From Planctomycetota bacterium (GTDB lineage Bacteria > Planctomycetota > UBA8742 > UBA2392), in NCBI GenBank assembly GCA_020425515.1, contig JAGQRI010000069.1:1-39974 (forward strand): a stretch of DNA of 39,974 nucleotides, written 5' to 3'. Each line of letters opens with the position of its first letter. Position 1 is the first letter of the stretch. A program made the position numbers and the translations under genes. The notes below the pieces were generated by a model that had not been told where the DNA came from, made no database searches, and saw only the letters and a program-made list of their open reading frames with translations. This document shows positions 32,716 through 39,974 of this stretch, piece after piece.

Positions 32716-33177
32716 GTGACAATTGGAGTCCCCACTGACGAGGCGGGCCATCGCGAGGCTGTTGTACTGTTCTTGTCGAAGCGCGAGCGCGACGTGATAC
32801 TGCTCGGGTTGCCGTCTGAAAAACTAGCGTCCGTTGTTGGCCTCAATTCAGTTTTCGAGCACGTACAGGCGCTGGTGTACACGACGCGCGAGCCGATCGA
32901 TAAGGGTGTTTGGCCTGTCCTCCGAGTCCTGGATGTTGACGATAGCCTGATTGAACTCAGTCATCGGCAGGATGTGACAGGTGCGTGGAGGGGCGATGAG
33001 CGTCTTGAGCACACGGGGGCTCCTGAGTCATTGCCGTTCCCGCAACTAGCTGTAGCCGGAGAAGGAGTCGTCAGAAACGTCGCACGCCAACTCCACGAGG
33101 GAAACCCAAGCAAGTTCACGACGAAGGTGATCAAGAACACCGCTCGTCTCTACGGCTACCTCCAGGCGCGGAGCTAG
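32716..33177 (+). CDS. Protein of unknown function
   Basis: A protein of 153 residues from a GTG start. Segments such as EAVVLFLSKRERDVILLGL, EHVQALVYTTREPIDKGVWP and KFTTKVIKNTARLYGYLQ look like a soluble alpha/beta protein; no family is recognised. No ribosome site fits the GTG (GAAAGGAAG lies 17 bases upstream), and the frame is open further upstream to a TGA at 32671, so the true N-terminus may have been lost or may use a CTG at 32701/32704. It is in the accessory run; nothing indicates a role. Confidence 0.5.
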   Translation: MTIGVPTDEAGHREAVVLFLSKRERDVILLGLPSEKLASVVGLNSVFEHVQALVYTTREPIDKGVWPVLRVLDVDDSLIELSHRQDVTGAWRGDERLEHTGAPESLPFPQLAVAGEGVVRNVARQLHEGNPSKFTTKVIKNTARLYGYLQARS

Positions 33178-33178
33178 C

Positions 33179-33322
33179 ATCCGCCCCGACAGCATTGATG
33201 CGTTAGCGCCAACCTGTCCGAACCTGATACAGTTCACCTCGCGAATCCCCGGCATGGAGTACGTCATGCGTCGCAAGGTGTCGGCCGAATTTGGGACGGG
33301 AGGAGGCATATGGATGCGATAG
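33179..33322 (+). pseudogene. 3' remnant of a gene overlapping the next small gene
   Basis: A frame ends ...CPNLIQFTSRIPGMEYVM, RRKVSAEFGTGGGIWMR and TAG. Its last bases supply the ribosome site (GGAGGAGG) and overlap the ATG of the next gene by 13 bases. No start codon with a ribosome site precedes it, so the 5' part is missing. A C-terminal toxin fragment that contains the immunity gene ribosome site is what orphan tip/immunity modules look like; the toxin family is not recognised. Confidence 0.45.
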
Positions 33323-33633
33323 ACGAGAGTTGCGTCCAGGCGGTGGTCACTGAGGCTAGCCTCGTTGCCGGGGAGGGCTCCGACGCGAGGTACCACCTTG
33401 CACTTACAGTTGGCGATGCTCATGCGGACGGTGATGTGTGGATTGACGCCTACTTCTTTGAGTACAGCAGTCCTTTGCTTCGGTCGTTGGTCTCCGTCGT
33501 GCCACGATCCAAGGAGATATTCGAAAACCTCAGAAAACTGAATACCTCAGAAGCGAAGCCCCTTCCGTGGGACTTGGGAGAAGTCAGCGAAGCTCTACTC
33601 AATGTCGTCAAGAAGCAGCACAGTATTAGCTAA
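33310..33633 (+). CDS. Small protein of unknown function, possible immunity protein
   Basis: A protein of 107 residues. Segments include CVQAVVTEASLVAGEGSDARYHLALTVG, DGDVWIDAYFFEYSSPLLRSLV and KEIFENLRKLNTSEAKPLPWDLGEV; probably soluble and acidic, no family recognised. The ribosome site is strong (GGGAGGAGGCAT, then ATG). Its 5' end overlaps the truncated frame in front by 13 bases. Size, charge and position fit an immunity protein, but this is inference. Confidence 0.6.
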   Translation: MDAIDESCVQAVVTEASLVAGEGSDARYHLALTVGDAHADGDVWIDAYFFEYSSPLLRSLVSVVPRSKEIFENLRKLNTSEAKPLPWDLGEVSEALLNVVKKQHSIS

Positions 33634-33732
33634 GCGACTGCCTGCCTCTCGACAGCAGACAAAGAGTATCTGGTCCCGTCTCCAGAACGATGCAGATGGC
33701 TCGCCTGCCGGCCTACGTCGGGAGCGTAACGG

Positions 33733-33831
33733 ATGGTGCTGAATGACCAATGGGTCTCTGTGTGGGTCGGCAGCGCCTCGAATGAAGAGTCGCTGCAGAG
33801 AGTTTCAAGCCTGGCCTATACGGGGAACTAA
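33733..33831 (+). pseudogene. Immunity protein fragment, Imm22-like, cut by REP
   Basis: A frame of 32 codons starting MVLNDQWVSVWVGSASNEE, then SLQRVSSLAYTGN, ends where the REP unit begins (33833). GGGAG lies eight bases before the ATG. The start V-S-V-W-V-G with a following run of acidic residues resembles the beginning of Imm22-type immunity proteins (V-x-I-W-x-G-x-x-x-S-E-E). Only the first strand and helix remain, so the match is short. The REP element evidently replaced the rest of the gene. Confidence 0.45.
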
Positions 33832-33832
33832 A

Positions 33833-33892
33833 CAGGCGTCAGGCTACTTTTTGCTGCCCTATTTCTCGCTGCCTGTAGCCAGACCCCTTTGC
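33833..33892. repeat. Full REP element
   Basis: CAGGCTACTTTTTGCTGCC on the left and CTGTAGCCAGACCCCTTT on the right give GGCTAC/GTAGCC arms about 30 bases apart. It is the most complete isolated copy in the window. Confidence 0.8.
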
Positions 33893-33897
33893 CGGGC

Positions 33898-34036
33898 CTA
33901 CCCGAGATACACCCGCAGCCCGACCTGGAATCCGAAGTGGTTGATCGTGATGGTCGGCAGGTCGAAGGCGTAGTCGTCAACGAACAGGCTGGTGTCGACG
34001 AACAGGCTGGTGTCGACGAACAGAGCGCTGTAGGAA
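33898..34036 (-). pseudogene. 3' remnant of a beta-barrel outer-membrane-like gene
   Basis: The minus-strand frame reads YSALFVDTSLFVDTSLFVDD, then YAFDLPTITINHFGFQVGL, RVYLG and stop (33898-33900). Alternating hydrophobic strands ending in a short G-L-R-V-Y-L-G terminus look like the last strands of a beta-barrel. An 18-base unit (FVDTSL) is repeated. The frame is closed upstream by a TGA in the REP copy at 34037, and the 3' side touches the REP copy ending at 33892. No start codon remains. Confidence 0.45.
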
Positions 34037-34085
34037 CTAAAAAGGGGTCAGGCTACTTATTGGTGCCCTATTTTCAGGGGCTGCG
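34037..34085. repeat. REP half-element after the TPR gene
   Basis: AAAAGGGGTCAGGCTACTTA and a following CCCTATTTTCAGGGG. It lies nine bases past the stop of the TPR gene (minus strand), which is where such elements usually sit. Confidence 0.75.
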
Positions 34086-34094
34086 CAGGATTGC

Positions 34095-36662
34095 CTACTC
34101 GTCGGTGGGGTGTTCTCGGAACTCGAAGCGGTCGTTCAGTCTGAGCGGCTCCAGATAGAACTCTTCGAGGATCCTGGCTCTGAGGTCCGGGGCCTGCTTT
34201 AGAAGCCCGCGGATTTCTTCCAGCGCTGCGTCGTCTTCGCCCAGTTGGGCCAGTGCGCAGGCCTTGTAGTAGCGGGGCTCGATCCGGGTCGGATAATCCT
34301 CTGCCAATCTTTCCGAATTGTTCTGCGCCTCGGCGAAATCCTCGTACTGCAAGAGGCGGTGGACCTTGGCGATCTCCAGCGCGAACTTGCGCGCTTCGTT
34401 CACTTCATCACTCTGGTCCAGCTCGCCCTCCAGCATGTGGATCCAGCCCTTCATGCGGTAGGCGCGCTCGTCCAAGGGCGCAGCGGCGAGCATCGCGTCC
34501 AGCACCTTCTGGGCTTCGGCGCGGTTCTCGCGGGCGAACTCGATGCGCGCCATGTGGTAGCGCGCCTCGACGGCGTCGGCCGCGTGCGGGTCTAGCGTCT
34601 CGGTAATCTCCTGCAGGCACTCCCAGGCTTTCACCAGGTTGTCGAGCTGGATCTCCGCCCGCGCGAGTTGCAGCATGCCGAAAGTGGTGACCGTGCTGTC
34701 CTCCAGCTCCTTGATCGCTTTGCGCGCGCCCTTGGGGTTGCGGCGCGCGAGCATCAGCGCCGCGTTCAGTTCAGAAGCGCGGGAATCGACGTTCGGGTCC
34801 AGCCCGGCGTTGTCCTCGATCACTTCCTCGATCAGCTTGCCGGCCTCGGTGCGTTCGCCGACGGCCAGGTGCGCCTCGGCCAAATCAAGCCGCACGTCGA
34901 GCTGCATCACGCCCTGGCTTTCCAGCCGGCTGAAACAGGCAATGGCCTCGCCGTAGCGGCGCAGCGCGAGGTAGCAGTGGCCGATGTCGCGGTTGATCGA
35001 GACATCGCCCGGGCGGTCTTCGAGCACCTGGCGGTAGTAGCTGAGCGCGCGGTGCGGCTGCCCGTGGTCGAAGTACAGGTCGCCGAGGTTCAGCAACACG
35101 CTGGAATTGTTCGGCGTGATCTCCAGCATGCGGCGGTAGCACTCGACGGCGAGGTCCGGGCGCAGCTTGCCCTCGCTGAGCGTCACGGCCTTGATCCAGA
35201 GTGCGCCGACGTAATCCGGCGTGGTGTTCAGCGCTTCGTCGGCGTGGGTCAGCGCGAGTTCGTCGTCTTTCAATTCATAGAACGAGAACTCGGCCAGCAG
35301 CTTGTGCGCCGGCGCGGGGAAAGGGCCGGTCGCGGCCTGTTTCAGCGCCGCATGGATTTCTTTCTGCCCGGCCTCCTCGGCTTCACCGCGGCGCGAGCGC
35401 TGGATACGCAGCAGCGTAAACCCGGCCGCCGCCGCAAGCAGCGCCGCCAGCCCGGCGTCCTCGTGGTCGGCGGGTACCTGCGCCATGAGCTCGATCAGGC
35501 GCTGCAGGCGGGCCTCGGCGCCATCGTCTTCGGGGCCGGGAGATTCGACGTCGAGGAAATCCGGGTGCAGGGCCAGCGCTTCCTTGTGGGCTTTCAGGGC
35601 GCCCTGCCAGTCACCCGCGGCCTCGGCGCGGATAGCCTGCCGGTTGCGCATGCGGGCCTGGGCCTCGCGGGCTTCGTTGGTCTGGCGCTCGCCTTCTTCG
35701 AGTTCGGCAAGCAGCTCGGTCGCGTCGCCGAACAACCCCATCTGGGTCAGCAAATCCAGCTTGCGCAACTTGGCGTCGAGGTCGATCGGGTTGGAATCGA
35801 TGACCGCGTCGTAGTCCTTCAGCGCTTCGTCGAACAGTTCCAGGCGCTCCAGCGTCAGCGCGCGGTTGTAGTAGGCGACGCTGCGGTTGGCGTCGCGCTC
35901 GATGGCCGTGGTCAGGTGGTCGAGGCTGTCGCGGTAGCGCCCGAGTTCGCGCAGCAGGTTGCCGTAGTCGTTGTGCAGGCTGGGGTCTTCGGGCAGGCGC
36001 TCGAGCCCCTTCTTGTACCACTCCTCGGCGCCGCCGAGGTCGCCGCTGAAGCGGTACGAGTCGGCGATCTCGTTGTAGGGGCCGGGGTGCTCGGGCGCGA
36101 GGTCCTGCGCCTCGAACATCAGTTGCAACCCTTCGTCGCGGCGCCCCAGGCGGGTCAGCGTACGCCCCTTCCACATCAGGACCTCGGCCAGGGCTTCGAT
36201 ATCGGGGCCGTCATCGGCGCCGCTGCTTGCGATGTTGGCGCGAAGCAGGCGCTCGGAATCCTCGAAGGCTTCGAGGGCGCGATCAGGGCTGCCGATCTCA
36301 GACAGTGCCAGCCCGCGCTTGAAATGGGCCTCGGCGTGGTTGGGGTTGGCTTCCAGCACGCGGTTGAAGGCGCTGATGGCGCGGCGCGTCTTGCCGAGCT
36401 CAAGGTAGCACCAGCCCTTCCAGAGCAGGATGTCGTTCGCGTCAACGCCGGCCTGCCCGGCCTGGTTGAAGTGGTCGAGAGCATCCTGGAAGCGCCCGAC
36501 CTCGAACAACGCTTCCGCCATGGGCAGGTGGATGTCGGGGTCGAAGTAATCGCGCTGGATGGCGCCTTCGAAGTACTCGAGGGCCTCGGAGAATTTGCCG
36601 CTCTCAAGGGATTCCATGCCGCGATGGAAGAAATCCGAGGGCGTGATCAGGTTGTCATCCAT
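34095..36662 (-). CDS. Large TPR-repeat protein
   Basis: A protein of 855 residues with no signal peptide or membrane segment, so probably cytoplasmic. About 20 tetratricopeptide repeats are visible throughout (for example FHRGMESLESGKFSEALEYFEGAI, LLWKGWCYLELGKTRRAISAFNRVLEANP, HAEAHFKRGLALSEIGSPDRALEAFED, YNRALTLERLELFDEALKDYDAVI). Gaps of less regular helices lie between about 300-380 and 560-700. TPR proteins are scaffolds; the partner is unknown. It is divergent from the regulator at 36908 and the T4P ATPases, but no functional link is shown. The start at 36662 is the first ATG after the divergent promoter gap; no strong ribosome site is seen. Confidence 0.9.
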   Translation of the reverse strand: MDDNLITPSDFFHRGMESLESGKFSEALEYFEGAIQRDYFDPDIHLPMAEALFEVGRFQDALDHFNQAGQAGVDANDILLWKGWCYLELGKTRRAISAFNRVLEANPNHAEAHFKRGLALSEIGSPDRALEAFEDSERLLRANIASSGADDGPDIEALAEVLMWKGRTLTRLGRRDEGLQLMFEAQDLAPEHPGPYNEIADSYRFSGDLGGAEEWYKKGLERLPEDPSLHNDYGNLLRELGRYRDSLDHLTTAIERDANRSVAYYNRALTLERLELFDEALKDYDAVIDSNPIDLDAKLRKLDLLTQMGLFGDATELLAELEEGERQTNEAREAQARMRNRQAIRAEAAGDWQGALKAHKEALALHPDFLDVESPGPEDDGAEARLQRLIELMAQVPADHEDAGLAALLAAAAGFTLLRIQRSRRGEAEEAGQKEIHAALKQAATGPFPAPAHKLLAEFSFYELKDDELALTHADEALNTTPDYVGALWIKAVTLSEGKLRPDLAVECYRRMLEITPNNSSVLLNLGDLYFDHGQPHRALSYYRQVLEDRPGDVSINRDIGHCYLALRRYGEAIACFSRLESQGVMQLDVRLDLAEAHLAVGERTEAGKLIEEVIEDNAGLDPNVDSRASELNAALMLARRNPKGARKAIKELEDSTVTTFGMLQLARAEIQLDNLVKAWECLQEITETLDPHAADAVEARYHMARIEFARENRAEAQKVLDAMLAAAPLDERAYRMKGWIHMLEGELDQSDEVNEARKFALEIAKVHRLLQYEDFAEAQNNSERLAEDYPTRIEPRYYKACALAQLGEDDAALEEIRGLLKQAPDLRARILEEFYLEPLRLNDRFEFREHPTDE

Positions 36663-36907
36663 GGCTACCGCGGGTCTGTACTCGCCCCCAAGGTACCGCA
36701 GGGCGCGTGGTTTGGAAGACGATGGACGGGTTAGAGCATGGCGGATTCTGGACCATGCAGGGCAAACAGCGGGGCAGGTGATTCATATTTCGCAGTTTGT
36801 GGAAAAGCGGGGGTCCTGTCCCTGTTGGGTACATTTGATGAAATTGAGTGGCGCGACAGGTTTCATGTTTTACGGATTCAGTGCAGATACCGTATAAGCG
36901 CACAACC

Positions 36908-37498
36908 ATGGCCGTTCGACGCAAATCCCTATCGACAGGCGACATCGCCCGCTACTGCCAGGTCACGCCGGCGACGGTGGTGAACTGGATCAAGGCCGGC
37001 AAGCTCGACGTCTACACGACGCCCGGCGGGCAATACCGCATGGACGTCGGCGAGTTTGTCAAGTTCCTCGAAGAGAACCGCCTGCCGATCCCCGAAGAGC
37101 TGCAACCCAGCAACGAGCGCCGGGTGCTGCTGATCGACAACGACCCGGAAGTACTGGAGCGCGCGACACAGTCGATCGCCCAGGTGCTGCCCAGCGTGAT
37201 CCTTGAGGAAAGCGACAACGGCTTCGACGGGCTGATCAAGATGGGCGCCTTCAAGCCGCACGCGACCGTGCTGGACCTGAGCCTGCCGAACATCGACGTG
37301 GCCGAGATCTGCCGCCGCCTGCGCGCGAACCAGGACACGCGCAACATGTTCGTGGTGGCGATCGGCGGCGAGGACGCGGATTCCGACCTGGTCCGCCGCG
37401 TGCGCCGGGTGGGTGTGGACGCGTTCGTGAACCGCCCGCTCAGTTACGACGAACTGAACCGGACGCTGGCCCGGCTGCTCAAGCTGTCTCTCGGATAG
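36908..37498 (+). CDS. MerR-type HTH plus degenerate receiver domain regulator
   Basis: A protein of 196 residues. Residues 6-60 are a MerR/excisionase-type helix-turn-helix (STGDIARYCQVTPATVVNWI, KAGKLDVYTTPGGQYRM). Residues 72-190 are a response-regulator receiver: acidic pocket LLIDNDP (Asp77, Asp79) and VLDLSLPNID with the phosphoacceptor Asp123. The switch Ser/Thr is Gly (VVAIGGED) and the conserved Lys before Pro is Arg (NRPLS), so phosphorylation or signal output may be altered. An HTH in front of the receiver is the reverse of the usual order. The gene precedes pilT by 158 bases and could regulate it or act on its own. TATAAG nine bases upstream of the ATG is a possible -10. Confidence 0.85.
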   Translation: MAVRRKSLSTGDIARYCQVTPATVVNWIKAGKLDVYTTPGGQYRMDVGEFVKFLEENRLPIPEELQPSNERRVLLIDNDPEVLERATQSIAQVLPSVILEESDNGFDGLIKMGAFKPHATVLDLSLPNIDVAEICRRLRANQDTRNMFVVAIGGEDADSDLVRRVRRVGVDAFVNRPLSYDELNRTLARLLKLSLG

Positions 37499-37542
37499 TG
37501 ACGTAACCGACGTTCTGCCTTGTGTTTGGCCCTGCTAGCGAC

Positions 37543-37570
37543 TTGTGGGAAAGTACGGGGTTTCTATCTT
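37543..37570 (+). promoter_or_regulatory. Possible pilT promoter
   Basis: TTGTGG (37543-37548), a 16-base spacer and TATCTT (37565-37570), upstream of pilT. Only a moderate match. Confidence 0.35.
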
Positions 37571-37656
37571 GTTTGTTCCCCCGAGGCGCCTGTCCGCTTT
37601 CGACCCGCCCGGCGGGCCGATCGCCGACGCACAAACCATCTAACCGGAGAGCCTTG

Positions 37657-38835
37657 ATGGCTATCACGCTCAATCAGCTGATGGACTTCATGGTCGCGCA
37701 GGGTGCGAGCGACCTTCACCTGGCCGTGGGGCGCAAGCCCGTGATCCGCAAGTCGGGGCACCTCAAGGACGTCAACGCCCCCGAGCTGACCGCCGCCGAC
37801 ACGATCCGCCTGATGAAGGAAATCGCGCCGGAAAAGAACATCAAGGAACTGCAGGAGATGGGCAGCACGGACTGGGGCCACGCCTTCGGCGACAAGGCCC
37901 GCTTCCGTTGCGCCGCCTTCAAGCAGAAGAACAACGTCGGCATGGTCATGCGCCAGATCCCGAACCGCCTGCTTACTTTCGAGCAGATCGGGTTGCCGGA
38001 AAACACCAAGCGCCTGCTGGACCGCCCGCGAGGGCTGATCCTGGTGACCGGGCCCACCGGCTCGGGCAAAACCACCACGCTGGCGACGATGATCGACTGG
38101 ATCAACACGAACATCGACCACCACATCATCACGGTCGAAGACCCGATTGAGTACTACCACGTCCACAAGAAGTCGATCGTCACCCAGCGCGAACTCGGCA
38201 ACGACGTGCCCAGCTTCGCCGAGGGCCTGCGCCGCGCACTGCGCCAGGACCCGGACGTGATCCTCGTCGGCGAAATGCGCGACCTGGAAACCATCGGCGC
38301 GGCCATCACCGCCGCGGAAACGGGCCACCTGGTGTTCGGCACGCTGCACACCACCGGCGCGACCCGCACGGTGGACCGCATTATCGACGCGTTCCCGACC
38401 AACCAGCAGGAACAGATCCGCGCCCAGCTTGCCGTTTCGATGATCGCGTGCATCAGCCAGGCGATCATGCCGAAGGTCGGCGGCGGGCTGATTGCGGCCT
38501 TCGAGATCATGGTCAGCACCAGCGCCGTAGAGAACCTGATCCGCGAGGCCAAGACCTACCAGTTGAACTCGGTCATCCAGACCGGCAAGAAGGAAGGCAT
38601 GGTGCTGCTGGACGACTACCTGTGGGACCTGTGGAGCGCGCAGAAGATCACGCGCCTCGACATGTTCCGCAAGTCGAGCAACATCAAGGAAATGCGCGAG
38701 AAGTTCGACGCGTTCCGAAAGGGCAAGGGCAAGCTGTGGGACGACGCGCTGGTCGCCGAGGAAGAGGCGAAACTCAGCGGCGCGCCGCCCGCCGCTGCCG
38801 CAGCGGCCGCCGCTGCCGCAAAGCGCGGTGGATAG
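37657..38835 (+). CDS. pilT: Twitching motility ATPase PilT
   Basis: A protein of 392 residues. The motifs are in order: Walker A GPTGSGKT (132-139), Asp box ITVEDPIE (158-165), Walker B VILVGEMRD (201-209), His box HLVFGTLHTTGA (224-235) and the PilT-specific AVENLIREAKTYQLNSVIQTGKKEGM, which corresponds to AIRNLIRE. These are the marks of the retraction ATPase of type IV pili, a cytoplasmic hexamer under the inner membrane. The C-terminus ends in an unusual Ala tract (AAAAAAAAAAK). The start at 37657 has GGAG seven bases upstream and fits the family; a longer frame from 37522 is not needed. It is followed after 33 bases by the pilB/gspE-type gene. Confidence 0.95.
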   Translation: MAITLNQLMDFMVAQGASDLHLAVGRKPVIRKSGHLKDVNAPELTAADTIRLMKEIAPEKNIKELQEMGSTDWGHAFGDKARFRCAAFKQKNNVGMVMRQIPNRLLTFEQIGLPENTKRLLDRPRGLILVTGPTGSGKTTTLATMIDWINTNIDHHIITVEDPIEYYHVHKKSIVTQRELGNDVPSFAEGLRRALRQDPDVILVGEMRDLETIGAAITAAETGHLVFGTLHTTGATRTVDRIIDAFPTNQQEQIRAQLAVSMIACISQAIMPKVGGGLIAAFEIMVSTSAVENLIREAKTYQLNSVIQTGKKEGMVLLDDYLWDLWSAQKITRLDMFRKSSNIKEMREKFDAFRKGKGKLWDDALVAEEEAKLSGAPPAAAAAAAAAAKRGG

Positions 38836-38836
38836 C

Positions 38837-38842
38837 TATAAT
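38837..38842 (+). promoter_or_regulatory. -10 element between pilT and the pilB/gspE-like gene
   Basis: TATAAT (38837-38842) matches the consensus exactly. No strong -35 is seen (CTGCCG at 38813, spacing 18). A start at about 38849 would leave a 20-base leader containing GGGAGAAG, the ribosome site of the next gene. Confidence 0.55.
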
Positions 38843-38868
38843 CGTGGGGACACACCGGGAGAAGTACC

Positions 38869-39974
38869 ATGGCCAGACGCCGCAAGTTGCTGGGCCAGAT
38901 CCTCAAAGAGATCGAGCTCGTCACGGAAGGTGACATCCAGGAAGCGCTCGCCCGCCAGAAGAAGGAAGGCGGGTTGCTGGGCAAAATCCTGGTGACGATG
39001 GGCTGCTGTTCGGAGGGCGACATCACGATGGCGCTCGCCGCGCAGAACGACATGAATTTCGTGGACCTGGGGGACCTCGAAATTCCCATCGAGCTGCTGG
39101 ACATGATCACCGAGGCCCAGGCGCACACCTACCGCATCGTGCCGCTTGAGTACGACTCGGACACCAAGACGCTCATCATCGCGATGGACGACCCGACCAA
39201 GATCGTCGTCTTCGACGAGCTGCAGTTCGCGCTGCAAAGCAAGATCCCGGGCATCCGCATCCAGGGCGCGCTCGCCAGCGCCGAAGACATCGACGTTGCG
39301 CTCGACAAGTTCTACGGCGACGGGACCATGAAGGCCGGGCTCGGCGATGACGACCTGGCCGAGTTCGTCGAAGAAGGCCAGTACAAGAAGGACGCCGTCC
39401 AGCTCGACGGCGACGACGTCGATGCGCCGGCCGTGGTCAAGCTGCTGAACTTTCTATTGTCGACGGCGATCCGCGACCGCAGCAGCGACATTCACCTCGA
39501 GCCGTTCGAGGACCGCTTCCAGGTCCGCTACCGCGTGGACGGCGCCCTGCTGGCGATGGAAAACCCGCCGAAGGAGCTGGCCGCGGCGCTGATCAGCCGC
39601 ATCAAGGTGCTTTCCAAGCTCGACATCGCCGAGACGCGCATGCCGCAGGACGGGCGCATCGAGCTTGTGATTGAAGGGCGCAGCGTCGACCTGCGTGTTT
39701 CGACACTGCCGACCATGTTCGGCGAAAGCTGCGTGATGCGTATTCTTGACCGCAGCAACGTGAGCCTCGACCTCGACAACCTCGGCATGCGCCCCGAGGA
39801 CAACGAGATGATGAAGGCCATGATCGCGAAGCCCAACGGCATCGTGCTGGTCACCGGCCCCACCGGCTCGGGCAAGACCCCGACGCTGTACTCGTGCCTC
39901 AACTTCATGAACAGCCCGAACATCAAGATCATCACCCCCGAGGACCCGGTCGAGTACGACCTGCCGGGCGTCAT
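38869..39974 (+). CDS. PilB/GspE-type assembly ATPase, partial
   Basis: The first 368 residues; the gene runs off the window. The N-terminal MshEN-type region (LLGQILKEIELVTEGDIQEALARQKKEGG, GKILVTMGCCSEGDITMALAAQ) is followed by the N2 domain (LLNFLLSTAIRDRSSDIHLEPFEDRFQVRYRVDG) and the ATPase core with Walker A GPTGSGKT (330-337) and the start of the Asp box. The residue after Walker A is Pro (GKTPTLYS; usually GKTTTLY) and the Asp box reads ITPEDPVE instead of ITVEDPVE. This family powers pilus or type II pseudopilus assembly from the cytoplasm; PilB and GspE cannot be told apart here. The ATG at 38869 has GGGAGAAG upstream. It lies 33 bases after pilT with its own possible promoter. Confidence 0.9.
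   Translation, partial: MARRRKLLGQILKEIELVTEGDIQEALARQKKEGGLLGKILVTMGCCSEGDITMALAAQNDMNFVDLGDLEIPIELLDMITEAQAHTYRIVPLEYDSDTKTLIIAMDDPTKIVVFDELQFALQSKIPGIRIQGALASAEDIDVALDKFYGDGTMKAGLGDDDLAEFVEEGQYKKDAVQLDGDDVDAPAVVKLLNFLLSTAIRDRSSDIHLEPFEDRFQVRYRVDGALLAMENPPKELAAALISRIKVLSKLDIAETRMPQDGRIELVIEGRSVDLRVSTLPTMFGESCVMRILDRSNVSLDLDNLGMRPEDNEMMKAMIAKPNGIVLVTGPTGSGKTPTLYSCLNFMNSPNIKIITPEDPVEYDLPGV

Noticed and set aside
30578-34085. REP series as a CRISPR array
   Set aside because: The units are palindromic, irregularly spaced and in both orientations, and genes or gene remnants lie between them.
34668-36734. Long plus-strand open frame (688 codons)
   Set aside because: It lies opposite the TPR gene, whose regular repeats show which strand codes. 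The opposite frame is compositionally biased.
1-39974. tRNA or rRNA genes
   Set aside because: No cloverleaf with a TTCGANNC arm and no rRNA landmark was seen in any intergenic space.

Overview
This is a high-GC, mostly well-packed bacterial chromosome segment. The best taxonomic clues are a SpoVG protein with a zinc-ribbon insertion, many secreted proteins with no obvious family, choice-of-anchor Q beta-helix proteins, a LamG-like giant pseudopilin and separate T4P/T2SS ATPases. Together these suggest Planctomycetota (PVC group). That is an inference from family resemblance and no rRNA is present to settle it.

Layout. 0.07-6.7 kb (minus): a translationally coupled pair of pilus/type II secretion-like proteins, a prepilin with a lectin-like domain followed by a giant GspK-like protein. 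6.7-7.43 kb: no protein gene, but a promoter, a rod-shaped RNA candidate resembling 6S RNA with its terminator, and a long palindromic repeat. 7.4-11.7 kb: three exported or membrane-anchored proteins of unknown role. 11.7-18.6 kb (minus): housekeeping genes (spoVG-like, ispE, an orphan hcp-like gene, smpB, a comM/yifB-like gene, a two-AAA ATPase), interrupted by two RelE/ParE-type toxin-antitoxin modules separated by a remnant of the smpB 5' end. 18.6-24.0 kb (minus): two very Gly-rich right-handed beta-helix surface proteins with matching C-terminal sorting tails. 24.0-30.0 kb: a Pro-rich membrane protein, two leucine-rich-repeat-like exported proteins, a DEDDh exonuclease and an SPFH-type lipoprotein.

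30.1-34.1 kb is the clearest accessory region. It holds a YezG/DUF600-like immunity gene, a REP-associated tyrosine transposase (RAYT), at least six copies or half-copies of its presumed REP element, several short orphan genes with strong ribosome sites, and at least four gene remnants. REP elements lie at the broken ends of several remnants. The simplest reading is a decayed array of polymorphic-toxin tip/immunity modules cut up by REP/RAYT activity. 34.1-40 kb: a large TPR protein, then a MerR-type HTH/receiver regulator, pilT, and a pilB/gspE-type ATPase that runs off the window.

Two regulatory observations stand out. Seven genes have a -10-like hexamer exactly six bases upstream of the ATG, which predicts leaderless transcripts. 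The 6S-like RNA candidate is bounded by a sigma70-type promoter and an intrinsic terminator.
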